This document shows positions 23,214-31,844 of a DNA stretch of 48,812 nt, one piece after another. Made by a program: the position numbers and the translations under genes. The stretch spans positions 1-48,812 of the forward strand of contig DHXR01000045.1 in NCBI GenBank assembly GCA_002413785.1, in the 5' to 3' direction. The stretch comes from Mucilaginibacter sp. UBA5151 (GTDB taxonomy: Bacteria; Bacteroidota; Bacteroidia; Sphingobacteriales; Sphingobacteriaceae). The notes under the pieces were generated by a model. That model was not told the origin of the DNA and ran no database searches. It saw nothing but the letters and a program-made list of their open reading frames with translations. Position 1 is the stretch's first letter. Each line of letters starts with the position of its first letter.

Positions 23214-24440
23214 ATGAGTTCAGGGAAATACAGTGGATTTTCGGACATTGCCAAACAAGCTATGATGCAGCCCCAGGAATCGATGCTGGAGGTAAAAAAC
23301 AAGAAACACAAACTATACATCGGTATTCCAAAAGAAATATCTTTCCAGGAGAACAGGATACCCTTAACGCCCTTGTCGGTAGCTTTGCTGATTAACAACG
23401 GACACGATGTTATGCTGGAAAGCAATGCAGGCAGGGCCGCCAATTTTTCGGACAAGGATTACAGTGAACAGGGCGCGCAAATTGTTTACGATACAAAAAG
23501 GGTGTATGAGGCGGACATTATTATAAAAATAGCGCCGCCAACGCTGGCCGAAATTGAGATGATGAAACCCGGACAGATACTGATCTCGGCTTTACAATTA
23601 TCAACATTTAAGGCCGAAAGCCTACAGGCCTTGCTCAATAAAAAAATAACCGCACTTTGTTTTGAACACCTGCGCGATGAAGGCGGCTCCTTAAGTGTGG
23701 TAAGGGCTATGAGTGAAATTGTCGGGGCTACTTCCATTTTAATTGCAGCGGAATACCTGAGCAATATATTTGAAGGAAAAGGTTTGATGCTTGGCGGGAT
23801 AACCGGTGTGCCGCCAACAGAAATTGTAATATTAGGCGCCGGTACTGTAGGCGAATATGCAGCTCGCACCGCTATATCGCTGGGCGCCGAAGTAAAGGTT
23901 TTTGACCCCTCAATTTATAAACTGCGGCGGTTGCAAAATAACATCGGCAGCCGGGTATTTACTTCAGTTGTTCAGCCTATTGTTCTGGAAAAAGCAATCA
24001 CTACCTGCGATGTGGCCATCGGCGCCATGCGTGCCGAAGACGGTCGCAGTCCCTGCATTGTATCTGAAAATACTGTGAGTCGAATGAAACCCAACTCGGT
24101 AATTATTGACGTAAGTATTGACCAGGGCGGCTGTTTTGAAACATCCGAAGTAACCAATCATACGCACCCTGTTTTCAGGAAATATGATGTAATACATTAT
24201 TGTGTGCCTAATATCGCTTCGCGCGTGGCACGGACGGCCACTTATGCACTAACTAATATTTTCACCCCGATATTATTGGACATCGGGGAGCATGGCAGCC
24301 TGAAAAACATGATCTGGCAAAAATCGGGGATCAGGGAAGCTGTTTATATTTATAAGGGGCACCTGACTAATAAACATATCGGCGAACGCTTTGGCATGCC
24401 CTGTAAAGATCTTGACCTGCTTATTGTATCTAACCACTAA
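23214..24440 (+). CDS. ald: Alanine dehydrogenase
   Basis: NAD-dependent interconversion of L-alanine and pyruvate plus ammonia. Product of 408 residues with an extra ~30-residue N-terminal lead before 'IGIPKEISFQENRIPLTP' (AlaDH/PNT N-terminal domain), the Rossmann motif 'VILGAGTVGEYAARTA' (~204-219), and 'DVSIDQGGCFETS' (catalytic-region Asp) and 'HYCVPNIASRVARTATYALT'. The motifs fit the Ald group better than the transhydrogenase alpha subunit. The next gene, 55 bases on, is a D-Ala-D-Ala dipeptidase. Confidence 0.92.
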   Translation: MSSGKYSGFSDIAKQAMMQPQESMLEVKNKKHKLYIGIPKEISFQENRIPLTPLSVALLINNGHDVMLESNAGRAANFSDKDYSEQGAQIVYDTKRVYEADIIIKIAPPTLAEIEMMKPGQILISALQLSTFKAESLQALLNKKITALCFEHLRDEGGSLSVVRAMSEIVGATSILIAAEYLSNIFEGKGLMLGGITGVPPTEIVILGAGTVGEYAARTAISLGAEVKVFDPSIYKLRRLQNNIGSRVFTSVVQPIVLEKAITTCDVAIGAMRAEDGRSPCIVSENTVSRMKPNSVIIDVSIDQGGCFETSEVTNHTHPVFRKYDVIHYCVPNIASRVARTATYALTNIFTPILLDIGEHGSLKNMIWQKSGIREAVYIYKGHLTNKHIGERFGMPCKDLDLLIVSNH

Positions 24441-24495
24441 CCCTTTTATGATAAAAGATGGTGGAAGCCGACAATAAAGAACTTGCCGTGAAATA

Positions 24496-25203
24496 ATGAA
24501 AAAGATTATTAAAATAGTTGTTGCCGCGATATTGATTTGCGTGTTTATTGGCAATAATGCACGGGGACAGCATTATAAATATATAGACAGCTCAAAAGTA
24601 ACGGGCCTGAAAAAATACCTGCAGCAAATAAAGGCAGATCCCGGAACGCGGCTGGTTGAGATAAATAAATACATTCCCGGTATTGTGCTTGATATAAGGT
24701 ATGCTACCACCAATAACTTTACCCACCGGCAAATGTACAGGGAGGCCAGGGCATTCGCGCGGCTTCCGGTTGTATTGGCTTTGAGAGATGTTGAAGCTGA
24801 TTTGAAAACCAGGGGTCTTGGCATCAAAATATACGATGCCTACCGCCCTTATGCCATTACGGTAAAATTTTACGAAACAACGCGCGACACCAATTTTGTA
24901 GCCGATCCGCGAAAAGGATCGAAGCATAACCGTGGCTGTGCCATTGATATGAGCCTGATTGATTTAAAAACAGGCAAAGAACTGGATATGCCCACAGGCT
25001 TTGACAGTTTCAGTAAAAAGGCAGGGGCAAACTACCCTGACCTGCCAAAACAGGAAATTACTAACCGCGAATTATTGAAACGTGTGATGGCTGCATACGG
25101 GTTTAAAGTAGTTGCGACGGAATGGTGGCATTATGATTTTAACGGATGGTCAAAATACCCTTTGCTTGATATTCCGTTCGATAAAATAACTGGCGCTGAA
25201 TAA
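24496..25203 (+). CDS. ddpX: Secreted D-alanyl-D-alanine dipeptidase (VanX-like, M15D)
   Basis: Product of 235 residues with an N-terminal signal sequence ('IKIVVAAILICVFIGNNARG'), so probably periplasmic. M15D zinc and catalytic residues are present: 'SKHNRGCAIDMSL' (SxHxxGxAxD; ~139-151) and 'ATEWWHYDF' (ExxWH-type; ~209-217), with 'YDAYRP' (~114-119) upstream. It splits D-Ala-D-Ala. There are no vanHA-like genes nearby, so resistance is not implied; peptidoglycan turnover or nutrient use is more likely. Confidence 0.92.
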   Translation: MKKIIKIVVAAILICVFIGNNARGQHYKYIDSSKVTGLKKYLQQIKADPGTRLVEINKYIPGIVLDIRYATTNNFTHRQMYREARAFARLPVVLALRDVEADLKTRGLGIKIYDAYRPYAITVKFYETTRDTNFVADPRKGSKHNRGCAIDMSLIDLKTGKELDMPTGFDSFSKKAGANYPDLPKQEITNRELLKRVMAAYGFKVVATEWWHYDFNGWSKYPLLDIPFDKITGAE

Positions 25204-25316
25204 TATAAAATTTCCGGCAAACATTTTTACTCATTAAGTCTTTTAATAAGTAACACCCAAAGGGGTTGCCTGTGAGATGCAATACTTTACGTCTCGTTGT
25301 TGGATTTTAAACTGAC

Positions 25317-26288
25317 ATGAAAGTTTTTAGCAAAACATATTTTAAAGAGGTATGGAATATCCTGGCCACCACATTTATGGGTTTTATAAATGATAACGGC
25401 TTAAAATTAAGCGCATCGTTAGCATACTATACGGTTTTTTCCATAGCTCCTTTACTCATATTGGTTATTTCACTGGCCGGCTTATTTTGGGGCCCGGCGG
25501 CCACCGAAAACAAATTGTATCCTCAGATAGTGCATTTTGTCGGCACACCCGCAGCACTTCAAATCCAGGATGTTTTAAAAAATCTGCAGCTTTCGGGTAA
25601 GTCAGGAAATACGGTTGTAATAGGCGTCGTTACCTTATTAATAGGTGCAAGCAGTATTTTTGTGGAAATTCAAGACTCACTGAATATCATCTGGCGGGTT
25701 AAGGCCAAGCCAAAAAAGGGATGGCTCAAATTTATAGAAAACCGTTTCCTTTCCTTTTCGCTGATCATTGGCCTGGGTTTTTTGCTGCTGGCATCCTTAA
25801 TAATTAACCTCATATTAAAAGCCTTAGGCGATTGGGTTATCAATTTTATGCATGCTTTAACAAGTTTGCTGTTAAACGTCGTTAGTTTAGGTACCACGTT
25901 TATCATTATCTCTGTTTTGTTTGCCACAATATTTAAGTTTTTACCTGATGTTAAGATCAGGTGGAAAGATGTGCGTGCGGGGGCATTTTTTACAGCGGCA
26001 CTTTTTATGGGCGGTCAGTACCTTATTAATTTGTATATTCAATATGCTGCCCGCACTTCGGCTTACGGGGCGGCAGGTTCCATTTTGGTGATACTGGTAT
26101 GGATTTATTACACTGCTGCCATTTTATACATTGGCGCTGAATTTACCCAGGTATATGCCGAAGCCATAGGATGTAAAATAGTGCCTGCGGAATATGCCGT
26201 ATCTGTTCAGCAAACCGAGGTTGAAAAAGTTGTAACTGACTTGCCTTCCAAAAATCCGCAAATTAGCGGGAATTTGAAGAAAGACTGA
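25317..26288 (+). CDS. YihY/virulence factor BrkB family membrane protein
   Basis: Product of 323 residues with six membrane segments. Family motifs: 'LSASLAYYTVFSIAPLLILV' (~32-51), 'IWRVKAKPKKGWLKFI' (~126-141), 'FKFLPDVKIRWKDVRAGAFF' and 'YGAAGSILVILVWIYYTAAI', with 'YIGAEFTQVYAEAIG' at the end. The family was once mis-annotated as RNase BN; its function is unknown, and transport is often suggested. A hydrophilic tail of about 35 residues follows the last helix. Confidence 0.92.
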   Translation: MKVFSKTYFKEVWNILATTFMGFINDNGLKLSASLAYYTVFSIAPLLILVISLAGLFWGPAATENKLYPQIVHFVGTPAALQIQDVLKNLQLSGKSGNTVVIGVVTLLIGASSIFVEIQDSLNIIWRVKAKPKKGWLKFIENRFLSFSLIIGLGFLLLASLIINLILKALGDWVINFMHALTSLLLNVVSLGTTFIIISVLFATIFKFLPDVKIRWKDVRAGAFFTAALFMGGQYLINLYIQYAARTSAYGAAGSILVILVWIYYTAAILYIGAEFTQVYAEAIGCKIVPAEYAVSVQQTEVEKVVTDLPSKNPQISGNLKKD

Positions 26289-26364
26289 TTATTGAGTGGC
26301 CTCCCCCCGGTATTTCTTTTTATAATTAAAAACCGTAAATTTAATAACCAAATATAAACTTTAG

Positions 26365-27624
26365 TTGTCAGGGCCATTTCATATAATCGGGCGTTTTCTG
26401 CAAAGGGTTGTTTTTACCAGTTGCACATTGCTGTTGATTTTTTTGAGCTGTTATAGTTTATTGGCGAATGCCCAATATTTTGATTTGGAAGGCAACCGGA
26501 AACACGTGATTATCCCGTTCCGCATGATCAGGGATATGGTGATCATAAAGCTAAATATTAACGGCAAAGGCCCCTTTAATTTTATTATGGACACCGGCGT
26601 TGGCCTTATGCTCATAACCGATCCCAAATTGGTCGATTCTATCAACATTCCCAAAAAACGAACGATAAAAATATCCGGCCTGGGGAAAGGGGAAGACTAT
26701 GAGGCTTATATCACCTCCGCATTAAACGTTGAAATACCGGGACTGATTAGTTATGACGTTGGCGCTGCAATATTGAAAACCGATCATTTTGGTCTTTCAA
26801 ATTTTGCAGGTATCGCGGTGCATGGCCTGTTAGGATATGAATTCTTTAATAACCTGGCGGTAAAAATAGATTTCAGTGACAGCACGATCACAGTTTCCAG
26901 ACCAAAAGATAGCAGGCTCTTTAGGAAGGGATATAAGATACCGCTGACTATTGAAGAAAGGAAGCCGTACTTACAGGCCAAAGTTATCTTCCCGAATGGC
27001 ATTACAAGCAACGAGAAGCTAATACTTGATATCGGCGCAGGCCATCCATTATCGCTCAATAACATCATCCAAAAACAGGGCCTCCCCAAAAAATTTATTT
27101 CAGCAAACCTGGGTGTTGGTTTAACCGGCCCCATTGACGGATTTATCAGCCGGGTTAAGGAACTTGATTTGGGCAGGTATAAAATTAAGGATGTAATTAC
27201 CTCGTATCCGGTAGGCGGCAATATTGCCATGCCGGAAGATAAGCGTGACGGCAACCTGGGAATGGGCATTCTGAAAAGATTTACCATGATTATTGATTAC
27301 CCTGACAGCGCGCTTTATTTAAAGCCCGGCCCAACTTTAAACGACCACTTTGAGCACGACATGAGCGGGCTGGAATATTACAAGGCCGGCGACGATTTCG
27401 ACCATGTAATTATCAGCAGGGTTGAACCAGGTTCCCCGGCGGATGAAATGGGTATTGAAGCGGGTGATGAAATAATGGCAATTAACTTTAAACCGGTTAC
27501 TAAACTTAGCCTCGAAGAAATTGACGGCTTGTTTAAATCGCAGGCTGAACGCAGCCTGTTGCTCCGGATTTTTCATGATAAAAAATATGACAACGTTATT
27601 ATTACCTTAAAAAGGAGGATATAA
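26365..27624 (+). CDS. Retropepsin-like aspartyl protease with C-terminal PDZ domain
   Basis: Product of about 419 residues with an N-terminal hydrophobic signal (~12-37, ending 'LLANAQ'). Two aspartyl-protease-like lobes follow: 'FNFIMDTGVGLMLI' (Asp76-Thr-Gly) and 'KLILDIGAGHPLSL' (~218-231), so the two active-site motifs sit in one chain. A PDZ domain covers ~335-415, with 'VEPGSPADEMGIEAGDEIMA' the typical core. Likely a periplasmic or surface protease. No ATG is available near the start; TTG 26365 is tentative. Confidence 0.85.
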   Translation: MSGPFHIIGRFLQRVVFTSCTLLLIFLSCYSLLANAQYFDLEGNRKHVIIPFRMIRDMVIIKLNINGKGPFNFIMDTGVGLMLITDPKLVDSINIPKKRTIKISGLGKGEDYEAYITSALNVEIPGLISYDVGAAILKTDHFGLSNFAGIAVHGLLGYEFFNNLAVKIDFSDSTITVSRPKDSRLFRKGYKIPLTIEERKPYLQAKVIFPNGITSNEKLILDIGAGHPLSLNNIIQKQGLPKKFISANLGVGLTGPIDGFISRVKELDLGRYKIKDVITSYPVGGNIAMPEDKRDGNLGMGILKRFTMIIDYPDSALYLKPGPTLNDHFEHDMSGLEYYKAGDDFDHVIISRVEPGSPADEMGIEAGDEIMAINFKPVTKLSLEEIDGLFKSQAERSLLLRIFHDKKYDNVIITLKRRI

Positions 27625-27740
27625 TATTCGGTTGATATTTGGTTTTGGAATTAATATCACGTGTTTATAAACCTTAAATACAATTTGCACCTAAGCTTTC
27701 CGTTTTGCATCTTAGCGAACTTTATAGTATTCCAACAAAA

Positions 27741-30605
27741 ATGAAATTTACCCATAAAATATCCATTGCCGCTGTAGCTTTATTGCTTATATCCGGCGGG
27801 TTATCAGCTCAACAGGTTAAGAAAAAGACCGCGGCGTCACAAAAACCAAAACAGACTGTAACTGCTGTGCAGGAACGCAGGTCGCTTTTACCTATTGATC
27901 CCAGTGTACTCGTTGGAAGGTTGCCCAATGGCCTGACATTTTATATCCGTAAAAACGTTGAACCTAAAAACAGGGCAGTTTTATACCTGGTAAATAAAGT
28001 GGGCTCCGTATTAGAAGCCGACGACCAGCAGGGCCTGGCCCATTTTACCGAACACATGGCATTTAACGGCACGCGTGACTTCCCAAAGAATGACCTTGTG
28101 GATTACCTCCAGAAAGCGGGTGTAAAGTTTGGCGCCGACCTGAATGCCTTTACCAGTTTTGATGAAACGGTTTACCAGTTACCTGTGCCTACCGATAGTA
28201 CAAAAGTATTTGAAAAAGCTTTTGACATACTCGCTAATTGGGCCACCTATCAAACCCTTGACCCGAAAGAGATTGATGCAGAGCGGGGCGTGGTGCTTGA
28301 AGAGGAACGTACCCGCGGTAAAAATGCCCAGGAACGCTTAAGATATCAGACATGGCCGGTTTTGCTTAATAATTCAAGGTATGCCCAACGCTTGCCTATT
28401 GGCAACGACAATATCCTGAAGACATTTCAGCCTGCAACCATTTCAAAGTTTTATCATGACTGGTACCGTCCCGACCTGCAGGCGGTAGTAGCAGTTGGTG
28501 ACTTTAATCCGACAGACGTTTTAGCGCTGATAAAATATAACTTCTCTTCGCTGAAGAACCCCGAAGCCGAAAAGCCAAGGGTATATTATAGCGTGCCGCC
28601 AACCCCGGGCACTACGGTCAAAATAGCAACAGACAAAGAGTTTCCATACACTTTAGCCGAAATAATTGTAAAACACCCGGAGACAATTGTTAAAAACGCC
28701 GACGATTTCGAGCAAAGCATCCGTGTTCAATTGTTTAACCAGATGCTGAACGAACGTTTGGGTGAACTGCTCCAAAAACCAAACCCTCCTTTTTTGTATG
28801 GTAAGTCGGGCTACGGGGGCTTTGTGGGCAGGCAGGATGCATTTACAACGGTCGCTGTTGCTAAACCCGGCGAGCTGGAACTTGCCGTTAAAGCCACGGT
28901 TGCTGAAACCGAACGGGTACGCCAGTTTGGGTTTACTTTAACCGAACTTGAAAGGGCAAAACAAAACATATTATTAGGAATTGACAATGCATATAAGGAA
29001 AGGGATAAAACCCAGTCGGCGGCTTTTGCAAATGAATACCAGCAAAATTTTTTAACCGGCGCGGCCATACCGGGCATATCATTTGAATACAACTTTTTTG
29101 TAAATAACATAGGGAAAATCACCCTTGCCGAGCTGAACGCTATGGCGGGCAAATTTGTAAGCGATCAAAACAGGGTCGTTATAGTTGAGGCCCCGGATAA
29201 AGATAAAGACAAATTACCCAACGAAAAAACAATTTTGGATTGGATAACTGCCGCAGGCCAGAATTTAAAACCATACATTGATTATACATCTGATAAACCT
29301 TTATTGGATAAGTTAGCTCCCGCAGGCAAAGTTGTAAGCACACAGGCCGACAGCGCCATTGCCACCACCACCGTTACGCTAAGCAACGGTGTAAAAGTAA
29401 TATTGAAGCCCACCCAATTTAAAAACGACCAGATACTGATCAACGGGTATAGCTTTGGTGGCACCTCACTTGCAAGCGACCAGGATTTTACATCGGCAGA
29501 TATGGCTGCGGGCATTGTTGGCGCAAGCGGCATAGCCGGTTTTTCCCAAATGCAGCTTGATAAAAAGCTGGCCGGTAAAAGTGTAAACGTTTCGCCCTAC
29601 ATCAGCGATATTGCCGAGGGTATATCCGCCAATACTACGCCAAAAGACTTTGAAATGGCAATGCAATTAATATACCTGTATTTTACAGAGCCGCGCAAGG
29701 ATGCCGATATATGGCAGTCGAACATCAACCAGACAAAATCGTTATTAGCCAACCGCAGCCTTGATCCGGGAAGTGTTTTCAGTGATACGGTTTCGGCTAC
29801 ACTGAGCAATCATAATTTCAGGGGCATGGTGGTTACACCCGAGCGGCTGAACACTGCCAGTCTTGATAAGGCATTTGCTTTTTACCAGGACAGTTTTGCG
29901 GATGCAAGCGGTTTTGTATTTACGCTGGTGGGCAATTTTGAAGTTAAGACGATTACCCCCTACCTTGAAGCTTACTTAGGCAGCCTGCCGTCAACCAACC
30001 GTAAAGAAACTTATAAAAACCTGAACATTGTACCTCCGGCCGGGCAGATCACCAAAACCGTTTATAAAGGTATTGGGGATAAAAGCAGCGTTCAGCTCAT
30101 ATTCAGCGGCAGTTATAACTATAACGAGGATAACAATGTGCAGATGGATGCGCTGGAATCAATTTTGCAGATTAAACTGGACCAACGCCTGCGCGAAAAA
30201 GAAGGCATGGTTTATTCACCGGGTGTAAAAGCCAGCTATAAAAAAATACCTAACGGTACTTATACTTTTACTGTTTATTTTGAATGTGCACCGGCCAATG
30301 TGGACAAGCTGATAGCCGCTACTATGGAAGAAATAGATAAGATAAAACAAAACGGCGCCGTACAGGCCGATGTTGACAAATCTTCCATCCAGGAGGCGCG
30401 TTCAACCCAGGTACAGCTGAAACAAAATATTTTCTGGGCGGGATATTTGGGCTCATCGTCGCAAAATCAGGATGATCCGGATGCGATACTTCATCATGTT
30501 GGCGACCTTGCCAAAGTAACCGTACAAAGCACCAAAGATGCCGCCAATAAGTATTTAAGCGGCAGTAACCTGATAAAATTGATATTACTGCCTGAGAAAA
30601 AATAA
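27741..30605 (+). CDS. M16 family zinc metallopeptidase (insulinase/pitrilysin type)
   Basis: Product of 954 residues from ATG 27741. It has a signal peptide ('ISIAAVALLLISGGLSAQ'), a Lys/Gln/Thr-rich linker, and the inverted zinc motif HxxEH at 101-105 ('HFTEHMAF') with Glu181 in 'ERGVVLEEE'. The protein is two tandem M16 halves, the second (~500-954) lacking the zinc motif, as in pitrilysin-like enzymes. It degrades peptides in the periplasm or outside. A frame from TTG 27705 would add 12 residues ahead of the signal peptide and is unlikely. Confidence 0.93.
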   Translation: MKFTHKISIAAVALLLISGGLSAQQVKKKTAASQKPKQTVTAVQERRSLLPIDPSVLVGRLPNGLTFYIRKNVEPKNRAVLYLVNKVGSVLEADDQQGLAHFTEHMAFNGTRDFPKNDLVDYLQKAGVKFGADLNAFTSFDETVYQLPVPTDSTKVFEKAFDILANWATYQTLDPKEIDAERGVVLEEERTRGKNAQERLRYQTWPVLLNNSRYAQRLPIGNDNILKTFQPATISKFYHDWYRPDLQAVVAVGDFNPTDVLALIKYNFSSLKNPEAEKPRVYYSVPPTPGTTVKIATDKEFPYTLAEIIVKHPETIVKNADDFEQSIRVQLFNQMLNERLGELLQKPNPPFLYGKSGYGGFVGRQDAFTTVAVAKPGELELAVKATVAETERVRQFGFTLTELERAKQNILLGIDNAYKERDKTQSAAFANEYQQNFLTGAAIPGISFEYNFFVNNIGKITLAELNAMAGKFVSDQNRVVIVEAPDKDKDKLPNEKTILDWITAAGQNLKPYIDYTSDKPLLDKLAPAGKVVSTQADSAIATTTVTLSNGVKVILKPTQFKNDQILINGYSFGGTSLASDQDFTSADMAAGIVGASGIAGFSQMQLDKKLAGKSVNVSPYISDIAEGISANTTPKDFEMAMQLIYLYFTEPRKDADIWQSNINQTKSLLANRSLDPGSVFSDTVSATLSNHNFRGMVVTPERLNTASLDKAFAFYQDSFADASGFVFTLVGNFEVKTITPYLEAYLGSLPSTNRKETYKNLNIVPPAGQITKTVYKGIGDKSSVQLIFSGSYNYNEDNNVQMDALESILQIKLDQRLREKEGMVYSPGVKASYKKIPNGTYTFTVYFECAPANVDKLIAATMEEIDKIKQNGAVQADVDKSSIQEARSTQVQLKQNIFWAGYLGSSSQNQDDPDAILHHVGDLAKVTVQSTKDAANKYLSGSNLIKLILLPEKK

Positions 30606-30631
30606 CGCGCAATATTATCAGCATATTAAAG

Positions 30632-30663
30632 GGTCCTGCCGGTAATTCCGGCGGGACTTTTTG
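30632..30663 (+). terminator. Rho-independent terminator of the M16 gene
   Basis: GTCCTGCCGG (30633-30642) pairs with CCGGCGGGAC (30648-30657; one G-U pair), loop TAATT, then five T. Confidence 0.95.
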
Positions 30664-30766
30664 TTATCGGGCTAATCATACCTCGATCATTTAAGCGAAA
30701 CGGAAACCAGTTGGTTTAAAAATGTAAGTAGCCTGGAGGTATTGATGGGGGTAGATTTACGAGGAC

Positions 30767-30799
30767 AGACTTACGAAGTTTTCAAAACTTCGTAAGTCT
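30767..30799. repeat. ACGAAGTTTT palindrome, copy 2
   Basis: Perfect 16-base arms (30767-30782 and 30784-30799) around a single C. The core ACGAAGTTTT-N-AAAACTTCGT is the same as at 4564-4596, there with G in the centre. Confidence 0.9.
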
Positions 30800-30837
30800 C
30801 TTTGATCTCTTTAGATGGTTGAAGGCAGTAAAGGTTG

Positions 30838-30854
30838 CACCAATGACCCAATGA
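30838..30854 (-). repeat. Short post-stop word array behind lspA
   Basis: On the minus strand, TCATTGGGTCATTGGTG follows the lspA stop directly. Two words only, with no complementary arm seen. Confidence 0.5.
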
Positions 30855-31460
30855 CTATTCCTCCACAACCTCGCTGTTAGTGCTGCTCACTTCGGGATGT
30901 TCGTGTTTGAAATAACGTTTTTGAAAAAGTAGTATCGCAATTACACCTATCGATATAGAGGCATCGGCAAGGTTAAAAATAGGTTGAAAAAACTCAAACG
31001 ATTGTCCGTGCCAAACCGGGAACCAGGAAGGATAAGTAGTTCGAATCAGGGGGAAATAAAACATATCAACTACCCGGCCTTCAAACAAATGGCCGTGCTG
31101 GTACACCAGGCCGTAAAAAGCAGAGTCGATAATATTACCCAATGCACCGGCAAAAATAAGCGCCACGCAGGTAATAAGGCCCCTGTGGTATTTGTGTTTT
31201 ATTAAATAAACAAGGCCATAGCCAATGCCCATAACGGCTATTATGCGAAAAAGCGTTAAGGTAAGTTTACCGGCTTCGCCGCCTATTTCCCAGCCGAAGG
31301 CCATGCCGTTATTTTCGGTATAGCGCAACATACCATGACTTCCTAAGAAATGGATCTCCTGATTAAAATCCATGTGGGTGCGTACCCAGGTTTTTATTAC
31401 CTGGTCAACAAGGATGATTAAAGCAGCTAAAAGAAAAGGTTTTATATAAGCAGCCTTCAT
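30855..31460 (-). CDS. lspA: Lipoprotein signal peptidase (signal peptidase II)
   Basis: Aspartyl protease of the inner membrane that removes signal peptides from prolipoproteins after lipid attachment. Product of 201 residues with four membrane helices and the conserved boxes 'NNGMAFG', 'GALGNIIDSAFYG' (first catalytic Asp), 'GRVVDMFYFPLI' and 'FNLADASISIG' (second catalytic Asp). The Ser/Glu-rich C-terminal tail ('HPEVSSTNSEVVEE') is longer than in E. coli. Third gene of the ileS-dksA-like-lspA operon; it starts at the base next to the preceding stop. Confidence 0.96.
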   Translation of the reverse strand: MKAAYIKPFLLAALIILVDQVIKTWVRTHMDFNQEIHFLGSHGMLRYTENNGMAFGWEIGGEAGKLTLTLFRIIAVMGIGYGLVYLIKHKYHRGLITCVALIFAGALGNIIDSAFYGLVYQHGHLFEGRVVDMFYFPLIRTTYPSWFPVWHGQSFEFFQPIFNLADASISIGVIAILLFQKRYFKHEHPEVSSTNSEVVEE

Positions 31461-31844
31461 TTACTGCTTAAGTTTTGCTTCCATGCTTAACGTTGTGTGA
31501 GGTACAGCGCGTAAACGTTCCTTTGGAATCAGTTTACCGGTTTCGCGGCAAATTCCATAGGTTTTGTTTTCAATGCGTACCAATGCTGCTTCAAGCTGCT
31601 CAATAAACTTTTTCTGACGTGCAGCCAGTTGGTTTATTTGTTCTTTTTCAAGCGTAGCCGATCCGTCTTCCAGTGTTTTATAGGTACCGGCAGTATCATC
31701 AGTTCCGTTAGCGTTAGGTGAGCTTAAAGAGGTGGCAAGGGAATTTAGTTCTTCTTTAGCACTACGCAGCTTATCCAATAAAAGACCTTTAAATTCCTGC
31801 AGATCTGATTCAGAATACCTGGTTTTTTCGTTTTCTTGTTTCAT
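31461..31844 (-). CDS. DksA/TraR-like protein with a degenerate zinc finger
   Basis: Product of 127 residues: a long helical N-terminal coiled-coil (~10-95) and a C-terminal DksA/TraR-type finger segment 'TYGICRETGKLIPKERLRAV' (~95-114). DksA-type proteins enter the RNA polymerase secondary channel and modulate transcription. Only one Cys (~98) remains of the usual four zinc ligands; the others are Thr/His/Ser positions ('PHTTLS'). This cysteine-poor form keeps the fold pattern but probably does not bind zinc in the standard way. Located between ileS and lspA with no gaps. Confidence 0.88.
   Translation of the reverse strand: MKQENEKTRYSESDLQEFKGLLLDKLRSAKEELNSLATSLSSPNANGTDDTAGTYKTLEDGSATLEKEQINQLAARQKKFIEQLEAALVRIENKTYGICRETGKLIPKERLRAVPHTTLSMEAKLKQ

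Noticed and set aside
24496..25203. Vancomycin resistance locus
   Set aside because: Only a VanX-like dipeptidase is present; no VanH, VanA-type ligase or VanRS-like genes are nearby.
26784..27287. 167-codon minus-strand frame inside the aspartyl protease gene
   Set aside because: Shadow of a gene with clear active-site motifs on the plus strand.
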